From Triangularia verruculosa (lineage: Eukaryota; Ascomycota; Sordariomycetes; Sordariales; Podosporaceae), in the NCBI GenBank assembly GCA_033296885.1, contig MU863896.1, positions 124,001 through 188,000 on the forward strand: 64,000 bases of DNA, in the 5' to 3' direction. Below, in pieces: positions 11,164 to 23,800 of this stretch (the stretch's first letter is position 1; every line of letters begins with the position of its first letter). A program made the position numbers and the translations under genes. Under the pieces are notes generated by a model that was not told the DNA's origin, did no database searches, and saw only the letters and a list, made by a program, of their open reading frames with translations.

Positions 11164-11194
11164 CTACCTACCTACCTACCTACCTACCTACCTA
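11164..11194. repeat. CTAC tetranucleotide microsatellite
   Basis: Roughly seven to eight perfect CTAC units running into CTAGCTAGC. Shorter versions of the same motif recur near 20.95 kb. Confidence 0.9.
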
Positions 11195-11278
11195 GCTAGC
11201 TAACTCACCTCCAACTCAACAATCGTCGTCGTTGGTGTCTTACTAGGTAGTCCCGAAAAGATTCCCCAATTCGGCCAA

Positions 11279-11293
11279 CCCCCCCCCCCCCCC
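11279..11293. repeat. Poly-C run of 15
   Basis: An uninterrupted homopolymer of about 15 C; its exact length is prone to sequencing error. Confidence 0.85.
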
Positions 11294-13310
11294 ACAATCT
11301 ATCTGACACAAGCAACCCCTTTTCTCACCCACCATCCACCACACCTGCAAGTCCGAGTCTGGGGTTTGGGGGGGTATTCTCCCTACCTACATAAGAAAAT
11401 GCCTCCTTTTACCTTCCGCCCCCTCCCTTCCCCAGTCTAGACATGCTCACCCGAGGCACAGCTTCACCCTTGTACTGTACAACCTGATATCCCCCAAAAC
11501 ATATCGTCAGACGGGCCAAACATTTCCCATTGTGGCTTTCCCCCAGGTATAACACCTATAACCTGTAGAGCAAATGGTAACACACTTGTTTCAAGTTTTT
11601 TTCTTATTGTCTTTCCCGTCCTGCCATTGAATAATATCGTGCATGCATCGCTAAGCACGGCTCTTTCTTTTTATACCCACCTACCTGCCCGACTTACCTT
11701 CTCAGCCAGCCCTGAGATGGGATATTTCACCCAAGCATGTCTTAGCAACAAGCATATAGACCGACCAAACGGTGCAGTAGCGCGGAACATCCGACTTCCC
11801 ATCCGCCCACAGCCCGCCTACCTACACGGGACGGCTTGTTGTCCGTCCCAAAGACCAAAAGGTAAAAATAGCCGCGTCTTCGTCCTACCCAGCACATTCC
11901 CCCAAGCGCCGTCAACTTTCCCTCCCGCCATCTAGCGGCGTCTATTCTATTCAGCCGCGATCGTATAAACCTGAACCTCGTGCATCTAGCTAAGTTCCCG
12001 GGCCGGGTATACCAGTGTACACATTTTCGTCTGGAGAGGGTCTAAGCGAAGTAGTATACATCCTCCAACCTGTTAGGCTAGAATATGTCAAACAGCTCGG
12101 CTGAGCGTCGCCACCAGACATCGGAGATATGGAAGGAAAAAAAGACACCAGATATTCCAATTACCATGGACGAAATGGGAAAGAGGCTTGTATACGCACT
12201 CACAGAGCTTACGTCTTCGCTTGGAGAACTGTGCCACTCGCTTCCAAGTCTTGGATCTGTATCTCTTCATCCGCACAAACTGTCGTCGAGTTCGCAATCT
12301 TGGAAAAAGACGATATCAACCATCATCCAAATCGCCTCCCACCGGAATTGACCCCCTCTTACCGACCCTGGCAGCCGAAATTTTTTGGGATGATGTTTGC
12401 ACCACAGCGTCATGCTGGCCAGACAAGACAGTGGGTCTGGCACTCTGTGTCTACAGCCGGCTCTTTCGGATCTGTCCCATACGAGGGCAAACACGTATCC
12501 TGCTGGATCTGGACGTGGATGTGGCATAATCCCGCCGATTCGTTGGCGGTACCATATCTGGTTGTCGGCTCAGCGGGACGAAAAGCAATATCGCGGCCCA
12601 TGATAAGTGTTGTTTGCTCGGCAGGGACGACAATTTCATGCTCGAAAACGAGGAATGACTCGTGCATAAGGAATGCGACGAAGCTGAAAGGCTTGTTACA
12701 AAGATGCAATTCCAGCCGAGTGGCCTTCCGTGACATCTGCACAACTGCGGCTGCATCAGGCGGCATTGGAGCAAAGATGTGCGCCTCCTTCCCAAAGACA
12801 GCGGCCGACAAGGACAAGGTCTCGGCGGCAAGACACTTTCAAATACCGTGCCGCTCCAGGTATGGTTGAGAGAAACATGGCATGGCCAACATACCGTTTA
12901 TGCCTGCCGAGGCGACACGAGACAGGTCCACGTTGAGAGGGAGCAAAACCCACGTGGTTATTGTCACTTTCGACCTCGCTTTAACCAAGTTCCCTGGATG
13001 GCAGGCCGCCTATGATGGCCGGGCCAGCTTCGAATGGCTGGATGATAGACCGGTAAGATCTGGTCGACCGTGCTGGCCAGCATCGGCTGGCTGGATGGCT
13101 GATGTTCACCCGCCGATAGATTGGATCATGATCTTTTAGGCGTGTAAAAACACTCCCATTATCAGATGCATGTCGTATCATGGCATGAACTGACAGCTGC
13201 GAATGCAACCTCCAAGCTTTGACTCGGCTGTGCGCTTGCTCTCGTCTGTTGATCCTTTCAAATACAGTCCAGTTGGTACATGGCCGGCCTACCATTTTCA
13301 TGTTCAGCAG

Positions 13311-13358
13311 GCCGATTTGGTGCTAACAAAGCCTGCCGATTTGGTGCTAACAAAGCCT
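13311..13358. repeat. 24-bp tandem duplication
   Basis: Two perfect copies of a 24-bp unit beginning GCCGATTTGGTGC, followed by a degenerate third start (GCCGACGTGGTG). The unit is a multiple of three but no coding gene is supported here. Confidence 0.9.
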
Positions 13359-15261
13359 GCCGACGTGGTGTCGAGGTCCACAGCTGCTCTCAACTGCAAT
13401 GGCGCGGCCGAACACTCAGACGTTGGTGCCAGAAATAACAAAGCATCTGTGGTCTCCTTCAGCGCTTCTGTGGCATTGACGTGATTTCCGTTGCGAGAAA
13501 GAAGTTGACAGGCAGCGCAGAGTTGCATTGGAGATTTTGCCGCAGGCGACTGGGCGAACAGACGGCTGGATATCCGTATAACTTCCAGCGTTGTATCCTC
13601 TGGTCCAAGGCACGGGAAACGCCGCCTCGCCTGTACGCCGAATTACTAAATGCAGCCGAAGGAAACATATGTCGTGTACGAGATAGCGGACTGGCAGTGG
13701 GGAGGAAGAAGAAAGAATAGTCCTTTGATCAAAGGACGTTACTGCTTGGTTAAGGTAGGTATATTGTAAGTTTGGTTCAAGAGCCGCAGGGAGGGATCGC
13801 AGGAAGACGCTAGGCAGCACCCGACAGACAGTCCGTGATGATCTGTAGGCGTTCGCCCGACATGCGTGAACTCTTGGGGCTGCCTTCCGGAAGGGCAGAG
13901 CGGGCCGGGTGGCCGTCCCGGGTTTCGGGTCCGAGCCAGAACCATAAGCGCCGTGTGGGGCTGATCATCCCACCGTTGCAACTCCAGGGACACTGTCAAC
14001 GGCGGTAACAACACCTCTTGGTGCGGACGCCGCCGCATTTTCCGTGCAAAAGCTGCCGGTGACGGGCCTCCGGAGGAAAAATGCGGAATTGTCTGAAAGA
14101 TTGCCGAGCGCGGTTGACAGATTGAGTCGCTTGCATGTTGGGCTTCCCTTCGGCGCTTGTCCGCGCAAAAAAAGGACGGGAATGGCAGACGCAGGCGAGG
14201 GAGGAGTGGGGAGACAAGTGTGACTGTTTGTCCGTGAGGGGGGGCAGTTGGAGCGGAATGTGGAGGGAGGGGCGGAAAGCAGTGTGGATGGTTCGTGATG
14301 GTAGTAAGGTGAGGTGTGTGTTGGATGGTGGTGGAAAGAAAAGAAGGTTCCCTCTTTCGTACCCCTCCCCAGGTACCCCATCTCTGGCCCGTGGGCGTTA
14401 AACCGCTTTCGGCTACCCCAGTCTGCCGCCCAACGGCCCTGGTCCTTGTCCGGACAGGGGTGGTTATGCGCAGCCCTATATTAAGTAACGTCATCCCCTT
14501 CTTGCTTCTTGCTGCGTCTACACTAGACACTGCTCATTCAGGAGCTATGTTTTTCTGGCAGGAGTGTCCCTAAATGGCATCGTGGACACATCAGCCCCTT
14601 CATCTGCCTCGGCACTTGCATGTATGTGCTGTGTGCGCATTGGCCTTGTTTTCTTTTCTCGGAGCTGCCTTCTTCTTCTGATATCTCGTCTGCCGTTTGA
14701 CCAAGAATAGGAACTCGTTCGGTCTAGTGCGTCGATACCGATGTAGCATGCCGGGCCATGCAAGTGCTCTGACCTCTTTTCTCTGCCCGGGCTTCCCTGC
14801 GGCGGATGACATGAGGCTCCAGACGATGCCTTGAAGAGTCAAGATGTCCGTTGAATCACCCTTCTGGGAACGGCGCAGTCGACAAGCGCCTGAGAAGCGG
14901 CAGAGGGTTCTCACCTCCCGGGATCCCCATGGCTTGGTCCGTGCTTGCAGATTCAGACACGACGAACAGGGCAAAGACGTGTTTGAGGAGGAGGCGTCTG
15001 GAGGGGTTTGCTGGCCGAATCAGGCGATTTGCTTCCTTCTTATTTACTATCCACGTGTGATTGTGTAAGTGATAGGGGCTGCCTCTTCACCCTGACAATT
15101 ACCTGGGTGATCTGGACTCTGACCCCGGCAACGAGGTCGCCGATGTATCGACAATGCAACGGCAGCCGTTGCGAAGTAACATACTGAAGTCAACAAAAGA
15201 TCCGGCAGTGCTTTTCCTTGTGGTTTTGCAGCTGCATCGTCGATGGACTGGCAAGCGAAAT

Positions 15262-15296
<35 letters not shown>

Positions 15297-15300
15297 CAGC
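15262..15300. repeat. AGC trinucleotide microsatellite
   Basis: About eleven AGC units with one interruption near the end. It lies in the 3' flank of the Pro/Gln-rich gene, about 0.9 kb beyond its stop, and outside any supported gene. Confidence 0.9.
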
Positions 15301-16242
15301 ATGGAACTGGCATATGCAGCATTTCCCGTTCCTGGAATTCCAAGCGCGTGAAAGAGAAAAGAGCTGAGTGATCTGTTCCTTTCGAGAACCTTGATGGGAG
15401 ATCCCGCCAGTCTGGCGAGTTCGGGAAGCCGAGCCTCAGTTAGGCGAACCTGGCACCTTGGCCGTGCCAGCCACACCATGCCCCACCTACCCAACCAAGT
15501 AAGTGTCATCACCGTTGCTCCCCCCGAGAAAAGCAACAACGACGACGGTAAAAAGAGGAAAAAGCAAAACATGTGCCAGAAGTTGGCCCCCTGTTTTACA
15601 CTAAACATGTTGATGTCTTGGTATTTTTTTTTTCCTTGTCCCCTTCCCATCTAGCTCCAACAGCCGGAGAGCTCTCTCTCTCTGCCTTGTCCACATCGAC
15701 GGCCGTTTTTCTCTCTGCTATATAAAACCAAAATAATAGAATAGATGCGTACAAATACACAGCAACAAAAATACAGAAAACGCTGGTTGTTAATAATACA
15801 AGTGCAAGGTGTCAATGTACAGGGCGAAATAAAATGCAAAGAATGGAAAATTGCCGACAGAAAAGCACCAAAGCCAAATGCCTCGCTCCGTGTGACTCCA
15901 ATACAGACAAACCTCCGGGTCCCAGGATCCTCTCAATCCAATCCCCCCTTTTTCCAGCTGGAAAAACCACGCAAACAGCTTGTTTGTGCTTGGTTGAAAG
16001 AATTGTTGCGCACCGCAATACGTGGAGAATCGCCAGTGTCAGAATCGACAGGGGCTTCTGTTTGGGATCTCCCAAGGAATGTTCGCGAGTGAACATCCCT
16101 GGCTCGCATCCATTCCCCGGTGTCCCACCCATCGTGGGTCTGTCCGCAAAGGGAAAGGAGCGGGGGAGCTGGCCGAAGGGGTACCAAACCACAACGAGCT
16201 TGGGGTGAGTCCGGGAGGCTGAAACATCGCTGAAATTAAGGT

Positions 16243-17871
16243 TCAATCGTTATCTCCTGGTCGCGTGGCTGACGATCCTGGAACTCCACCACCGCGCAAT
16301 TTTTCTTCCGACAACCGCTCGCTTTCGCCATATGCCTGTTGATGGTATAACGCCTGGTGGTGGTGATGCTGTTGCTGCTGCTGTTGGAACTGCCGTGGTT
16401 CCGACGAAACGGCAAATTGATGTGTCGGAGGCTGCGGGGACTGCGGAGTGTCCGAGAGCAGGGACGAAACCGAGTGTGCTCCGGCCCGCATGGGAGTTGG
16501 CTGTGGAGGTGCACGATGTGATTGCTGAGGCTGAGACGAAGCTGAAGGTTCGCTCTCGCGTGCTGAGCTCGTCCCCGACGTGTGCATCGGCGACATCTCT
16601 CGTCCCGGTCCAGAACTCTCTCCACGAAGGCCCCGCCCACCCGCCCGGTATGATCCTAGGTCACTCCGTTGCCGCGAGTGGCCTCTTCTTCGCCCCGGTG
16701 GCGGGTTGGACAGTCCCGCGCCGTGCTGGAACGGTGGTGAGCGAAGTCGTTGTGCCGTCGATGGTGGTGGGATGGGAGGCTGCGGCCCTGCTGCTTTTCG
16801 TTTTCGAGGTGATTCCCCTACTGCGTGAAAACGAGCTAGTTAGCCCGCGCGAGACCCTCACGAGCGAGATTTTGATTTGGACGAACCTGAGGGCGTGCCG
16901 GGCTGGTCCGTACCACTCCGTGCTCCTCCCGCCTGTGTTGTGGGAGGCTGCCAATGGTGGAAATAGATTGACGGCGACGGCTGCGCCTCCTGGTGCTGCG
17001 AGTGAGCAATTCCTGGATGCGGAGCCGTTGCTGGCCCCCCGCCCGGCCCGCCCGGCAGGTTTGTGTTGAGGTTTGGCAGATTTGATGGTGGTCGACCGGG
17101 CATGCTCTGTCCTCTAGGTCTCGTTGGAGAGCCTGGATAACCTGCCATGTACGAGCTGGTTGGTCCCTGTGCCGAGCCTGGCGTAGACGGCACTCCCCCC
17201 GATGTTGGATATTGGCCGTACGCTTGAACTTGTGAGTCTCTTCTCTGGTGTTCCGAAGAAATGGCCCCCGGCGGCATCAGTGCTGGAGGATGTTGCTGCT
17301 GATGCGGCGGAATAAACTGCTGGGCCCATTCCCATGTCTGTGGCGAGAGCGCCCCTCCGCTCATGCCGGCGAATACTACGGGCACTAGCGGTGGTGGAAT
17401 CCCTCCTTGCAGTGACGTTCTCAGGATTTCGTGCTCCATTTTTCTCTGCTCCAAACGGAAGCTTTCTTGTCGAGTTCTCTCTTCTTCCTGCTTTCTCTTG
17501 TCCTCTTCCGCCTTCGCTTTCAACCAACACTGCATTGACTCCTCATTACCATGCCATGATGGGGGTAATGGAAGTTGCGTATAGGGCTGATTCTGCTGCG
17601 GTGGTGGGGGAGGTCCCGAGACTGGTACTTGTGAGAGTCCAGATCCTGGAGGCGGCTGAACTGGAGCCAAGGCCGCCGGCGGTGGCAAGCCACGGTGAGG
17701 TGCCGACATGGGCTGGTTCAACGGACTGCTGTCTCGCGGGTTAGTGAGCGTTGACTTGTAGCTCGAATCCTTGTATATCAGTGGGGGAGAAGGTCGTGAT
17801 GTGCTCGGCGGGGTGGGTAAATCATGGACGGGCCCGTAGCCGTACTGCACAGGCTTAGTGATGGTGAGCAT
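16243..17871 (-). CDS. Pro/Gln-rich protein with central coiled coil, possible regulator
   Basis: Two exons, 17871-16887 and 16820-16243, join across a 66-nt intron (GTTCGT donor, GCTAAC branch, CGCAG acceptor) to give 520 residues. The N-terminus MLTITKPVQYGYGPVHDLPTPP is followed by a Pro-rich stretch. The only ordered part is a charged helix near residues 110-150 (WLKAKAEEDKRKQEEERTRQ then RLEQRKMEHEILRTSL), leading to GGIPPPLVPVVFAGM and a WEWAQQF motif; this block looks like the conserved core. The rest is disordered, with a basic SPRKRKAA (a possible nuclear signal), Arg-Ser segments and Gln/His runs near the C-terminus. The composition suggests a nuclear regulator, but I recognise no DNA-binding domain. 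The unspliced alternative would stop 9 codons after the donor. Confidence 0.75.
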
Positions 17872-20800
17872 CCTTCATGTCAGGAATCAATGTTATGGTG
17901 GGAAGGCAGAGGAGCTGTCCAAGAGGGGAGAGAAAAGAGCAGGTGCAAGTAACGAAAGAGATCTTAAAGGACGGAGGGGGGGTGTTTTTGAAGAGACCAA
18001 TGAGCAAGGGGAAGGGAACAATAAGACGTGGAAATAACCTTTTCAGGAAGAAGCTGGGTGTGGCGGCCAGCCAAGTAACGGTAGCAGAGTAGGTAGTAGG
18101 CGGGGCGTGGAGTGATGAAACGTCGAAAGTACAGATGCCCACCCTCATTTGACCATTGGTGCCGCATAGAAAATATAAGTACTTGCTAAGGTAGGAAAGG
18201 GCAGAGACGGCTGGTGCTGGTAAAGTCCAGGGCAGGAAAGCAACTACACACACTCGAGGCGGAGCTAGAGCGAGCGAGGCGAGGGTCACCCTTGCTCCGT
18301 GCCTCTTTGACCCGTCCCGATCTCCCTCTCTCCGTTCGAGTGAGCAAGAAGCCGCCGCGCTTGTGTCTTTTTTGGTGGGCAGTGAACGTAGTGCCGAGCC
18401 TGTCAGGTGGGCAGTTGTGCGTATACAAGTATAAGAGAAGCCAAGTAAGAAACGGTTGTCCACTGGATAAAGAAAAAAACAAGGACGGCGAGCGGGACGA
18501 GGAGAGAGGGATAAGACAAGAATTTGTAAACTTGTCGACAGTTTACTGTTTAGGCAAGCAGCCGAGCGGGAAACAATGTGGAGCAAGCGGGCGTGCCCCG
18601 AGCTATCTCATTTAGAAGCAGCGCGTATCAGAACAGATTGACAGCAGGGTACTCAGGAAACCGAGCATCAAAGTGGTGCCCGATGGAGTCGAGACAGGCA
18701 AGCCTTTGAGGAGACAGAGAGCAAAACGCTCAGGACCAGCCGATGGCGATCAGAACAAGATGGTCACGGCCAGGAGTCTTGGTCGGGAGCGCGGACCAGC
18801 CAGGACAGAGGTCCAGATGCTGCTGTTGCATAGACATGGAGTCCCGGGACAGCCAAGATAATTCCAGGAATCTGGAGAGGGGCCATTGGGTCTGTGAGTG
18901 TTGCCGTTTCCTGGCATCAAGCCTGTCTTGAAGGTCCTGACACCAGAAAACTGTTGTGCGTTGCTGGCTGCTGGCCGGGTGGAATGCCCCAAAGGGAGAT
19001 GGTACCTGGCCCTGTCAGTGCAGTAGTGTCCACACCACCGGAATCCGTCAGTGACTGACAAGGCTGGCGCTCTGCAGTGGTGATGGAGGGCGCTGTTTTT
19101 AGCATATCAGATGTGCTGGAGCCCTGTCGAGTATCCCCTCTTGTTACAGAAAAGGCCTGGAGTGAATTTGGACCGTGTGAGCGTGGACGAAGACACAGGA
19201 ACCAGAGCCCGGGGGGTGAGGGTGTTTGGATTGACGCCAAAGCAGATCCTCAACCAGAACCAGATGACGAAGGCCGCATAAGCGAATCAGGACCCCTGTA
19301 GAGGGGGGTGTGGATAATGATTCCCGACACCAGGTGCTGGGCGAGCAAGGGTCTTGCGAGCACACAACACCCGTCATTCAACCCCCTGCGACTCCCACTA
19401 CCCATCCACCATCTGACGTTGACCTCTTGCCGTGATGTTTTTGCTGGGTATTGCTGTTCATCGCCATGGGGGTCGAGGTCGTGAGCTGCCTAAATCGGAT
19501 GAATATCATGCTGACGAACAAGGCCTGGACCAGGATTGGATGAATTCGGAGTCTGAACAAACCGCCTACGCAGAACATAGTAGCTTCAGCTCGGAAAGGC
19601 ATAGCAACCCCGAAAACAGTTCGTGCAGTTTCAACAGTCAGCCAGGCCCGGAAGGTCGATGTAACTGATTGGGACACATCTGGTGCTCGGTCAGGGAGGT
19701 ATCTGACAGCCGAAGCAAGACCGTTGGGTCCGGGTGCAGTGCAGCTGGTTTGCCCTGGAAGCTGGCTGATGCGAGCGAGCGAGCGAGTTAACCGCGCAAG
19801 GTGGGTAGGGCAGGTGTTGGCTGCGCTGCAGGTTAGAAAGAAGGGTCAATACATGTACACACTATACAAGGTGATGATCCTGCGCGGGGCATAAACTGCA
19901 GAATGCCGTGTAGGTGTCTGAAAAACGCATGACTGGCTCGGACCAGTAACCAGTAAACGCCGTAGATCATTGGGGAGAGCTCCGGCATGTTTCCCTGAGA
20001 AGATGTCAGGATCCGGGTTTGGGTAGTGTTGGAGAAGGATGCTGTGATCGGAAAGGAAACCCTAAAGCATAAGAACGCTTTGACAGCGCGCGTAATGCAC
20101 TCAGACCTTGGGGGCTCAACCCCCCAGAGGGGTCGATATGGTGGGGGAAACAGTCGATCTCGCGCTTGCAGCCGCAACGGGTACCATGGCATGCACTGTC
20201 GACGGGTGCTCGTGCAGCCCGGACGTGACGGTGCTACCTGGAGGAGGTGCGTGGGGAGACAGACGACTTCTGCCGGAATCACCAACACTCGGCCGCGGGG
20301 TCCAGCGGGCAACAGGGAAGACGGCGGCCGGTGACCGGAGAACCCAAGCGGAGCATTGAATGTAGTCGGATCTTAGGCCGGAGTATATGATCATAAGAGC
20401 GGAGGGATTGGCGAAAATCCCGTTCGTCTTATCGGCACTTGGGTATAGGAGGGCGAGTTAAGGCAGGATGTGCGTTGTGAACCAGATCTAAACTCGGGCG
20501 CAGCGCTCTCAAACGCGAGGTTTCAACAACCCTCAGTGGGTTGCAGCCACTCACTTGGCTGGCAGGTGGCCATTGAGGTGGTCCAAGCGCCGGCGCCGGA
20601 CCGCAGCTTGCTTCAAAACACAAAACAGAGCAAGTTCGCTTCACATATGTTTCCAAAGAGGTAGTTTTACCACGTCGTAGTTTCTGCAGGATACCCGCCG
20701 TGACGTTGAAAATAGCCACGGAGGCTGCTCAGACAGTCCAAGCTGAGGTCACTGTGAAAGTCCCAAAGATGTGGGGTAGGCCAGACCAGATGTTAGGTAT

Positions 20801-23800
20801 CGTGCATCAAGTTGCGACTTCCAGGCTGGGAGAGCACAAACCGGAGAAATTCTCATCCAAACATCGGCCACGGTTCCCTGGGCCTGGACCTTGGCTGCGA
20901 TTATGCGGCGGGTGCTACCATTGAGCTTACTTGCTACTTCCAAAACTGACTACCTACCTACCTACCACCTACTTTCTGTATCACGGACAAGCCCTTCCGC
21001 AGCCCTTTGGCTGTTCCAGGAACCCAAGAATATAGCGGATATTAAAAAGGTGTGTCAAACCCTCGGCTCCATCTCTCAATCCGTCTCGCTACGCATACGC
21101 CAGCCCTGGTTACTGAGCAGAGCAAGTTGCAGCCACACCTGCAGCTGGGCACCCCCCTCGTCCTCTTGATCGACGAAAACACTCGTTTCGTTCTGGCCGT
21201 CCCTCAGCTGTCTCTGGAGACTGTTTCCGCATCAGGTGACGAAACGGCTCCCCCACGCTCTCAGAAGACCGTGACTGATGCACTCTCATCCGGTTTCATC
21301 CAACCATCACCAACTGCCTATTCTCTCCCCAAGTCGACTCGGTGATGTGGCCGAGAACTGACAGACACCCACACTCGTGCCATGTGCTCCATTCGATGGT
21401 GTGCTTGCCAGTGGCGCATACTGAGGCAACAAGAGGACCCCCCTAGCGTCTGTATGTGGCGCGGCGAGCAACTTGCAGCAAGCTCCCTGTCTGCACCTGG
21501 GGCTTGCTGGGAAGCATATGCTGTGTGGACATTGGGGACCCAAGCCATCACTTCTCTTCATTTCTGTTTTCCACGTCCAATGACAGAGCATGTCGCCCTA
21601 TGCCAGTCAAGCGTTTCTTGACAGGACTCTTGGTTGGCCTTTTCGTCTGGAACACAGTCTAGGCAGCCGGCTTATGTGTACACTGACCAGAAAAGACTCT
21701 ATGCACCCACCGCGAGTTCAGATGGCAACCCACCAACCAAGTCATTCAGCGAATGCGCACAAAGGCTGCAAGTAAGCCGCCCATGTGGTTGGCTTCCGTC
21801 GACGATAGCAACCTCAGACGTCCGTTTCGGTGGTCTGTACTCGCAAGATCTGCTCAAAGCATGCACGCTTCTTAAACTCGAGATCGACCCAGGCCTCGAA
21901 GGCATTAGGTGGCCAACACATCTTTCAGGTTATCTCGCCAAATCACCAGTCTGTCCCACCTCGTCCTTCACCAATTTGGGAGGCACCGGAACCCGCATGT
22001 AACTGGGTGTGGCGCTCACATACCTCAGCAAGGCTCGTGGTTCAGAGAAATACATGTTTACTGGTTCAACGATAGTTTGAAACAGAACCAACTCTTACCC
22101 AGCCCGTCTTGCCATTCTGTGGACGAGAGAAGCCCGTTCAGTACAATAGGAGCAATGTCGCACCATGTGGTTTCCCGTACAGGCCCGGGCATCTCTGAAA
22201 CCACTGATACCCTTGTGCTATGGCTTCTTGTCGTGGTTGAAGGATATTATCACCGCCATGTTCCTGGTGGAAGATGACAGTGCAAACAAATGGCGCTATG
22301 GAAAAAACCCAGTCAAACACGCATCTGAAAATGGCAACTATATCACTATCGACTTCCCACTCTTGACAACTCCAAGACATGAGCGAGACCTAAAATACTT
22401 GGGCGTCCTGGGCAGCTTCTCTTGCGGAGATGGTACGACTCTCAGCCACCCTTGAGAAGTTTGGGCGCTTAACAACAATCGCCTTGGTTTCCAAAGAGTT
22501 CTGCACAGTGTAGGCCATATTAACATGATCGATTGCTCGGGAATTAGCCATACTACTCCCTAAACATGTTCCATGTACGCCACCGTGGCTGCTGACGGTG
22601 TCATCTAGGACAGCCATGTGTCTGCTTCTCACGAATTGGACCTAACCCATTCGAGATCTTCTATATAGCGGATATTCAAGTCTTGTACACAATCCTGCAC
22701 CGGCCCGGCCCAAGATACGACCTTCATCTGAGCCGAGCTAGTCTCCGATATGAGGTTCGCGGAACTCCCAGATTGTGGTACGCAACACCAAACCTCGTTG
22801 CACACGACCCACGGCATCCTGCCCGAAGCTGGACACGGGTGAAGGTTCACCTCTCGACGTTCGTCTCTAGATCACAGACAACCCGAGAAGTGCTCAAGAC
22901 ATATGCTTGTTGCGCAATGAGCTAATGTTTATTCCCAGATGCCCGCAGTCGACGCCTGCCGATATACCATTGGCCCCCCGCAGAAACTGAGCGCATGCCC
23001 CACCGCGTCTGCCGAGCTTCGAGAACGTTTGACTGCAAGTGATAGGCTGACCGGACTTCCGATGTACGGAGAGACGCGTGTGTAGCACGAGCTTCTCCAC
23101 GAGACAAGATGAAGGCGACGGCAAGACGGCAGCCCAGTGGTTGCTGGAACGCCGACGAAGTGCAGCAGCAAGCTCTGCCCAAAGGATTGGTGGGTGTGCC
23201 AAGCTCCTTAACCGTATTCGCGCTCATCCTTCCCGCCTCGTGTTGTGGTTGCTTGCTTGTAGGTTGCGGGTCGCAGCATGAGGACGGCCAAGTCATTTCT
23301 AGAACCCTGCCGAGAATGATCTCTGGCTGATGATGCTCCTGAACGTCCTTTCACGGCCCTGGAAGCAATATTTCTGGCTCGGTTTACCTATTCGGCCTCT
23401 GCCGGATCGAGGTTGCTGCCATCGTCAAGGTGAGAGTGAAGATGTTGGGTGGTGGAATATCGGGGTGGTCAGAGGATCAGAGCCGGAGCCACAGAACCGC
23501 CCCCCCTTTTTTCCGATTGGGACGGGACATCAGCTATACCGCAGCGGCTGTAGCGTCAAAGCAACGGCCTCGGTCTCAACCTCTTGTTTTTACCACACGC
23601 CGTTACATTTTGTGGCACGGTCCACGCCAGGTTTTAAGCTTGTAGTCATCAGCTTCAAAGCTCTTCAGATTTTGGGTATGTCTCGTCCAATACCACAGAT
23701 TTGCAAAGTCTGGAACCGATCTCATTCAGCAGAGAAACCGGGACTATATTACCAGGACCTTTTATAAGTGGGCTTGGGACTCACTCTACGTTGTTACTGC

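Larger units (their letters stand above)
7845..16242. other. Gene-poor interval of about 8.4 kb
   Basis: Between the CENP-Q stop and the 3' end of the Pro/Gln-rich gene I can support no intact gene. It contains a degenerate chromodomain-like fragment (9176-9568), several simple repeats between 10.6 and 15.3 kb, and many short overlapping ORFs on both strands without recognisable domains or clear coding bias. The section from about 10.1 to 11.9 kb is C/T/A-rich, resembling long untranslated leader sequence. Non-coding RNAs or orphan genes cannot be excluded by eye. Confidence 0.5.

Noticed and set aside
12085..12953. Overlapping ORFs of 113-246 codons on both strands
   Set aside because: No recognisable domain, both strands equally open, and composition not protein-like. 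I cannot support a gene, though an orphan gene is possible.
13739..14530. 263-codon minus-strand ORF
   Set aside because: Low-complexity Pro/His/Arg-rich translation of a C/G-rich region with no domain or intron support.
16332..17069. 245-codon plus-strand ORF
   Set aside because: Antisense shadow of the Pro/Gln-rich gene.
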